The position numbers and the translations under genes are program-made. From assembly GCA_902801845.1 (NCBI GenBank), contig CADCJW010000003.1, positions 1 through 64,000 of the forward strand: 64,000 bases of DNA, written 5' to 3'. Below are positions 59,367-64,000 of this stretch, in pieces. Numbering within the stretch: the first letter of the stretch is position 1; each line of letters starts with the position of its first letter. The stretch comes from an uncultured Eubacteriales bacterium (GTDB taxonomy: Bacteria; Bacillota; Clostridia; Christensenellales; CAG-138). A model generated the notes under the pieces. The model was not told where the DNA came from, did not search any database, and worked only from the letters and a program-made list of their open reading frames with translations.

Positions 59367-60095
59367 ATGCAGATCATACAGGATTTTCTGGTCCGACTGG
59401 AGGACACGGGTAGGGGCTTTTTGCTGTCCAACAAGGGCTTTGTGACCATGCTCACCAACCTGGCATGCCTCCACGGGAACCGGATAGGCCAGGGGCTCAT
59501 GGACCGGGAGAAATGCCGCCTCTCCTGGATGGTGGTGGGCTGGCGGCTGGTGGTGGACCGGCGGCCCCGGCTCTGTGAGACGGTCCACGGCCTCACCTGG
59601 GCCAGCGGCTACGGGCAGCTCCAGACCACCCGTGATTTTGTCCTGTCCGACGGCGAGGGCCAGCCCTTCGCCAGAGCCACCTCCGCCTGGCTGGTGCTGG
59701 ACGAGCACAACACCCACGTGCTGCGCATGACCCCCGAGATCGTGGAGCCCTACGGTCCGGAGCCGGACAAGCAAACCTTTCCCGGCTACGCCTTTCCCCG
59801 GGAAGCCCCTGCCTTCCGGGTGGAGAATACGGCGACGGTCCAGGTGACTCGGTCCATGATCGACTGCAACGACCACGTGCACAACGTGGCTTACATGGAC
59901 ATCGCCGAGGAGGGCCTGCCGGAGAGGACGGACATGATGGACTTCTCCGACGTCACCATCGTCTACCGCCGGGAGATCCGGCCAAGGGAGACGGTGCGGG
60001 TGGAGTATGGCCCCACGGAGCGGGAGGGGGAGCGGGTGATCCTCATCCGGGAGGCACAGACGGACACGGTCCACGCCTTTTTGCTCCTGAAATAG
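59367..60095 (+). CDS. Acyl-ACP thioesterase family protein
   Basis: A 242-residue double-hotdog thioesterase of the FatA/FatB-like bacterial family that releases fatty acids from acyl-carrier protein. The second hotdog carries the expected catalytic region SMIDCNDHVHNVAYMDIAEE (Asn/His in NDHVHN), and IVYRREIRPRETVRVEYG follows. The first repeat includes MVVGWRLVVDRRPRLCETV. SD AAGGAG is 8 bases before the ATG. It follows the lipase gene by 34 bases, and the pair may share a message. Confidence 0.85.
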   Translation: MQIIQDFLVRLEDTGRGFLLSNKGFVTMLTNLACLHGNRIGQGLMDREKCRLSWMVVGWRLVVDRRPRLCETVHGLTWASGYGQLQTTRDFVLSDGEGQPFARATSAWLVLDEHNTHVLRMTPEIVEPYGPEPDKQTFPGYAFPREAPAFRVENTATVQVTRSMIDCNDHVHNVAYMDIAEEGLPERTDMMDFSDVTIVYRREIRPRETVRVEYGPTEREGERVILIREAQTDTVHAFLLLK

Positions 60096-60131
60096 GGAAT
60101 AGGGGGAGGGCGTCCTGGCTACACTTTCCCC

Positions 60132-61721
60132 ATGAAGCGATCGAGAAACATAGGGCGCTCATTGCGCTTTGACGAACCGGACGGACGATTCGAGCTCCTG
60201 GAAACGGAGGGAGGCGCCCCGTCCTTTTTTCATGGGCGGAAAGGGGCCCCGGCCCCGGAGATGCCGGACGAGCGGGGGATCGACCCCCATCTGAAGGAGA
60301 GCCGGCGGCGGCTTGCGGCCGCTTTCTTCACGGAGGTGAACACGGACCTGGTCCAGCGTTCCTTCCGCTTCTGTGGGCAGGTCCCGGCTTTGGCCGTGTT
60401 TCTGAACGGCATGGCCGACGGGACCGAGATCAGCGACTTCATCCTCAAGCGGGCCATGGAAAGCCCCCTGCCGGAAAAGGGCAAGGGGCTGATCGACTGC
60501 GCCCTGGAGCGGGTCTTCTCCCTGCAGGAGGCGGAGCAGACGGACCGCTGGGCCCAGGTGGAATCGGCCGTCCTGGAGGGGCGCACGGCGGTGCTCTTGG
60601 AGGGGGAGAAGCGGGCGGTGCTCCTGGACACCCGGGGCTACGCCTGCCGGGGGGTGGACACGGCCCAAAACGAGAGCACGGTCATCGGCCCCGCGGAGGC
60701 TTTCCACGAGAATCTGCGCATCAGCGTGACGCTGCTCCGCCGGATCCTTCGGCGGGCGGATTTCGTGTGCGAGTTTCGGGCTGCCGGGAGCAAAAACAAC
60801 GTGAAGCTGGCCCTCTGCTATCTGGGCGGCGTGTGCAGCGAAGCCCTGCTGCAGGAGGTAAGGCGGCGGCTGTCCAAGGTGCAGACGGACGTGCTCTTGT
60901 CCGCCGGGACATTGGGCCAGCGGATCGAGGACAGCCCCCTGTCCCCGGTGCCCCAGACCCTGCTCACGGAGCGGCCGGATCGGGCCGCCGCCGCCGTCAT
61001 GGCGGGGAAGGTGGTCCTGCTGGTGGAGGGAAGCCCCCAGGCTTTAGTATTGCCGGTGACCCTGTCGGGGCTGCTGCTCACCGCGGAGGACAGCTACCTT
61101 AGGCGGCCGGTGGGGTCCGTTCTGCGGTTCGTCCGGCTCTTTGGGGCGTCGGTGTCCGTGTTCATGCCGGCCTACTTTTTGGCCCTCGCTTTCCATCACC
61201 AGGGGCTTTTGTCCAGCGACATCCTCTCCACGGTCATCGCCTCCCGGAAGCTGGTGTTTTTGCCCATGGGGGCGGAGATGATCTTTCTGCTGCTGGTGTT
61301 CCAGCTGGTTAGAGAGGCGGGCATCCGGGTCCCCGGAGCCGTGGGCCAGACCGTGGGCATCATCGGCGGCCTCATCCTGGGCCAGGCGGCGGTGTCGGCC
61401 AACTTCGTCTCTACCGTTGCCCTCATCATCGTGGCCCTTACGGGGCTGGGGAACTTCGTCATCCCCAACTACGATCTGCAGCTGGCGGTGGCCTACTATC
61501 GGGTGGGCCTGTGCCTTTTGGCCATATCGGGCGGGCTCCTGGGCCTGAGCTGCGGGTGCATGGCCGCCCTCATCCTCCTCTGCGACCAAAAGTCCTTCGG
61601 GGTTCCCTTTTTGTCCCCCTTCGCCCCCAAGACCGTGGCCCGGGAGCCCCTCTTCTACCGGGGCACGGTGCGGGGCCACGGCACGGCGGAGGACGACATG
61701 AACGGGGAGGCGCCCCTGTGA
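60132..61721 (+). CDS. gerAA: Spore germination protein GerAA (A subunit of germinant receptor)
   Basis: A 529-residue GerA-family A subunit. A soluble N-terminal region (about 60-290) precedes the conserved membrane domain with LRRPVGSVLRFVRLFGASVS, PAYFLALAFHHQGLLSSD and PGAVGQTVGIIGGLILGQAAV, about five helices. It forms the ligand-gated channel in the inner spore membrane with the B and C subunits downstream. The ATG lacks a good SD; TACACT 10 bases upstream might be part of a promoter. It overlaps gerAB by GTGA. Confidence 0.94.
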   Translation: MKRSRNIGRSLRFDEPDGRFELLETEGGAPSFFHGRKGAPAPEMPDERGIDPHLKESRRRLAAAFFTEVNTDLVQRSFRFCGQVPALAVFLNGMADGTEISDFILKRAMESPLPEKGKGLIDCALERVFSLQEAEQTDRWAQVESAVLEGRTAVLLEGEKRAVLLDTRGYACRGVDTAQNESTVIGPAEAFHENLRISVTLLRRILRRADFVCEFRAAGSKNNVKLALCYLGGVCSEALLQEVRRRLSKVQTDVLLSAGTLGQRIEDSPLSPVPQTLLTERPDRAAAAVMAGKVVLLVEGSPQALVLPVTLSGLLLTAEDSYLRRPVGSVLRFVRLFGASVSVFMPAYFLALAFHHQGLLSSDILSTVIASRKLVFLPMGAEMIFLLLVFQLVREAGIRVPGAVGQTVGIIGGLILGQAAVSANFVSTVALIIVALTGLGNFVIPNYDLQLAVAYYRVGLCLLAISGGLLGLSCGCMAALILLCDQKSFGVPFLSPFAPKTVAREPLFYRGTVRGHGTAEDDMNGEAPL

Positions 61722-62809
61722 ATCGGCGGCTGGGCCGCTTCGGCCTCCAGGAGGGGACGGCCGCCGTGGGGCTGGGGGCCCTCCTCTCCGGCACCTTCGC
61801 CGTGAACCTGGGGGACACCTATGGGGCGGGAAACGTGTGCTACGCCGCCACCGCCGCCGGGGCGCTCCTGTCCCTGCTGCTCATGGGGCTGCTTTTGAAG
61901 GCCATGGAGCGGCGGGGGACGGGGGATCTGGGCAGCCTGCTTTTCGACCGGTTCGGGGGCCTTTTGGGGGCGCTGCTGGGGATGCCCCTGATCCTGGGGC
62001 TGCAGCTCTGCGCGGTGCTCCCTCTGTTTCGGTTCACCCTGGCCATGGAGCGGTATATCTTCGTGGAAGCGGACTACGTGCCCGTCGCCCTGTATCTGCT
62101 GCCGGTGCTGCTGCTTCTGGTGCTGCGGGGCATGGAGTGCGTGGCCCGGATGGCGAAGCTGTTGGCCATCCCGGGGGCCGTAGCCCTGGTCATGACTTTG
62201 TACCTTGCCTCCCCGGCCTTCCATATCCATCATCTATACCCCCTGTTCAACCCCGGCTTTTCCGCCTTTTTGACCCAGACCGGGGAGGCCCTCTTTCGCT
62301 TTTTGCCCGCCGGGACGGCCCTGTGCGTGGCGGGAAAGGGGTGCCAGGGGCAGGGGCATCTTTCCGGCAGCGTCCGCCGGGGGCTTTTGTTGGGCGGGGC
62401 GGGGAGCACGGCCATGCAGCTGGGGCTGGGCCTCACCTTCTTCGGTCCGGACATCGCCGGCATGGCCGCCCCCATCTTTTGCATGACCATGGCCGCCCGG
62501 CAGGAGCGGATGAGCCTGCGTCTCGACATGCTGGTGCTGTTTCTGTGGCTCATGGCGGGGCTGGTGGCCGCCGGGTTCTACGTGTACGCCGCGGCCCTGC
62601 TGCTGTGTCAGACGGCGGGCATTCAGGACATCCGGCCCGTGGGTGGTCTGATGGTGCTGGGGATCGTAGGGATGCTGCTCCTGTGCAACTTCGATTCGGA
62701 GCGCATCCTGAACGTGGTGCGGCTGGTCTATCATGGGGGATGGCTGCTGTTCCTTGTGCCGATCGCGGGGCTGCTCCTGCTGTCGTTGGGAAAGGGGGAA
62801 AAGGGATGA
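61718..62809 (+). CDS. gerAB: Spore germination protein GerAB (APC-type B subunit)
   Basis: A 363-residue membrane protein of the endospore germination permease family (APC fold, about ten helices). LGRFGLQEGTAAVGLGALLS opens it, then LLFDRFGGLLGALLGMPLIL and PLFRFTLAMERYIFVEADYV. It senses amino acids or sugars in known receptors. The GTG start overlaps the gerAA stop and has GGGGAGG upstream; earlier in-frame starts inside gerAA are rejected. It overlaps gerAC by ATGA. Confidence 0.93.
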   Translation: MNRRLGRFGLQEGTAAVGLGALLSGTFAVNLGDTYGAGNVCYAATAAGALLSLLLMGLLLKAMERRGTGDLGSLLFDRFGGLLGALLGMPLILGLQLCAVLPLFRFTLAMERYIFVEADYVPVALYLLPVLLLLVLRGMECVARMAKLLAIPGAVALVMTLYLASPAFHIHHLYPLFNPGFSAFLTQTGEALFRFLPAGTALCVAGKGCQGQGHLSGSVRRGLLLGGAGSTAMQLGLGLTFFGPDIAGMAAPIFCMTMAARQERMSLRLDMLVLFLWLMAGLVAAGFYVYAAALLLCQTAGIQDIRPVGGLMVLGIVGMLLLCNFDSERILNVVRLVYHGGWLLFLVPIAGLLLLSLGKGEKG

Positions 62810-63978
62810 AGCGACTGTTTTTCAGCGTATTCCTGTTGCTGCTGCTCCCCCTGGGCGGCTGCCTGCAGGGTCTGCCCCTGGACAAATACTGCTATGTGCT
62901 GGATCTGGGCGTGGAGCGTGGGGAGACGCTGCCCTATCGGTTCGTGTTCCTGCTGAACGAGGACACCGCCGGTGAGGAGGGGGAGGAGAGCGGCCGGGGC
63001 CAGGTATCCATGATCTGGGCCGAGGAACGGACCCTCTTTTCCGCCGTGGAAGCCCTGTCCGGGGCCCTGCCCGCCCAGCTGTCCTTCGAGCGGACCACCC
63101 TTCTGGCCTTCTCTAGGGAGCTGGCGGAGAGCGGGGAGATGGACACCCTGACGGCGGGGGTCCTGGGGCGGCTGAAGATACGGCAGAACGTGCGGATGCT
63201 GGTGATCGAGGAGGACATGCGCGCCGCCTTCCAGGGCTTCGTCAGCCCCGCGGATCCCAGCATGAGCCGGCTCAAGACCAACGTGAAGCTGTACGCCGAG
63301 GGCCACGGCTACGTGGAGGACTGGGGCCTGAGCGAAATGCGGGAGGCCTTCCGGTTCCGGGTGGGGGACGCCCTGCTCCCCTATGCAGCCCTGGTGGGCG
63401 GAGGGCCTACGGCGGACATGGCCGGGGGCCAGGTCTATCCTTACGTGGGCGGCGGCCTGTTGGGGGAGGGGCAGCTCAAGACCTCCCTGTGCGGCAGCGC
63501 CGTCTTCGCGGGGGATCGGATGGTGGGGGTCTTGTCCGGCCAGCATACCATGCTGGTGCTCATGGCCAAGGGGACCTTTCAGGAGGGGCATCTCACCCTG
63601 CCTCAGGAGGACGGCGGGCCCCTGGAGATGGCCCTTTACGCCGTGAAACCGCCTAAAAGGATTTGGGAACCGGGCCGCTTCACCTGCCGGCTGACGCTGG
63701 AGGCGGATATGGAGGACCCCCTGCGGGTAGAGATGGACGAGAAGGAACTCATCCGGCGGATCGAGACGTATCTATCCAAGGAATTGACTCGGGTGTTCCG
63801 GGCCACGGCGGATGCCGGGGCGGACGTCTTTTGCCTGGGGCGGGAGGCCATTCGGGACTATGCCACCTGGACGGCCTGGCAAGCCGCCTCTTTTCCGCAG
63901 AGGCTGGGGGAGGTGGAAGCGTTGTTCCAGGTCCGGGTGAAGCTGTCCCACAGCCCCCGGGACCCGGCGTTGGAATAA
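62806..63978 (+). CDS. gerAC: Spore germination lipoprotein GerAC (C subunit)
   Basis: A 390-residue lipoprotein of the Ger(x)C family. Signal peptide with lipobox PLGG-C (Cys18); typical domains follow: KYCYVLDLGVERGETLPYRF, AEERTLFSAVEALSGALPAQ, SFERTTLLAFSRELAESGEM and a C-terminal VRVKLSHSPRDP end. It completes the A-B-C receptor on the outside of the inner spore membrane. The three genes overlap by 4 bases each. Confidence 0.94.
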   Translation: MKRLFFSVFLLLLLPLGGCLQGLPLDKYCYVLDLGVERGETLPYRFVFLLNEDTAGEEGEESGRGQVSMIWAEERTLFSAVEALSGALPAQLSFERTTLLAFSRELAESGEMDTLTAGVLGRLKIRQNVRMLVIEEDMRAAFQGFVSPADPSMSRLKTNVKLYAEGHGYVEDWGLSEMREAFRFRVGDALLPYAALVGGGPTADMAGGQVYPYVGGGLLGEGQLKTSLCGSAVFAGDRMVGVLSGQHTMLVLMAKGTFQEGHLTLPQEDGGPLEMALYAVKPPKRIWEPGRFTCRLTLEADMEDPLRVEMDEKELIRRIETYLSKELTRVFRATADAGADVFCLGREAIRDYATWTAWQAASFPQRLGEVEALFQVRVKLSHSPRDPALE

Positions 63979-63990
63979 AGGAGGAAGGAA

Positions 63991-64000
63991 ATGATCCTGT
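63991..64000 (+). CDS. Start of a further gene, cut by the window edge
   Basis: ATGATCCTGT follows GGAGGAAGGAA 12 bases after the gerAC stop, an excellent start context. Only three codons are visible, so no product can be named. In other gerA operons a small or D-type subunit can follow. Confidence 0.5.

Overview
The window comes from a high-G+C, endospore-forming member of the Clostridia (Firmicutes). The evidence is a Gram-positive PolC replicase, sporulation genes yqfC and yqfD, a gerA-type germinant receptor operon at the right edge, RNase Y, PgpH, the ireB-ruvX-yrzB cluster, many Firmicutes-type promoters (TTGACA-17-TATAAT) and strong Shine-Dalgarno sites. Codon third positions are very G/C rich, so long antisense open frames are common and have been discarded.

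Layout. 1-444: tail of an rRNA operon (5S rRNA and terminator), then repeat-filled spacer. 445-2464: leftward degV and an orphan ABC solute-binding lipoprotein. 2665-3664: ireB-ruvX-yrzB. 3852-5503: rpsB-tsf. 5555-16955: an accessory block splitting the usual rpsB-tsf-pyrH-frr string. It holds a flavin-type oxidase, an HExxH lipoprotein, a FeoA-FeoB fusion with its small Cys-rich partner, a 6.4-kb surface-protein gene broken by two frameshifts, a 34-residue peptide gene and an orphan PqqD-like gene. 17066-27716: pyrH, frr, uppS, cdsA, dxr, rseP, ispG and polC (ribosome recycling, undecaprenyl, phospholipid and MEP isoprenoid synthesis, replication). 27945-36863: rny, a dipeptidase, tRNA-Trp followed by tRNA-derived repeats, a tandem acetyltransferase, a TmrB-like kinase, a drug/metabolite transporter, asnA, and an acyltransferase/zinc-ribbon membrane protein pair.

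37009-41923 is a complete BMP-type nucleoside ABC importer (binding protein, ATPase, two permeases). 42224-46068 holds a large secreted Cys/His-repeat and Ig-like protein behind an attenuator-like leader, plus a lipoprotein. 46179-47123 is a CPBP protease. 47207-54691 is the classic yqfC-yqfD-phoH-pgpH-ybeY-cdd-era-yqzL-recO string, without dgkA between ybeY and cdd. 54695-60095 holds an AEC transporter, pyruvate phosphate dikinase, a lipase-like hydrolase and an acyl-ACP thioesterase. 60132-63978 is gerAA-gerAB-gerAC.

The most unusual content is noncoding. A roughly 200-nt element occurs twice, at 23422-23640 on + and 49603-49806 on -. Its loops are conserved while its stems differ by compensatory changes. 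A second system of inverted and tandem copies of the tRNA-Trp 3' end lies at 30698-31050. Two families of hairpin repeats are scattered between operons. A candidate peptide/PqqD pair sits behind the broken surface-protein gene in an A+T-rich patch. Two genes (32629 and 58490) appear to be transcribed without a 5' leader.
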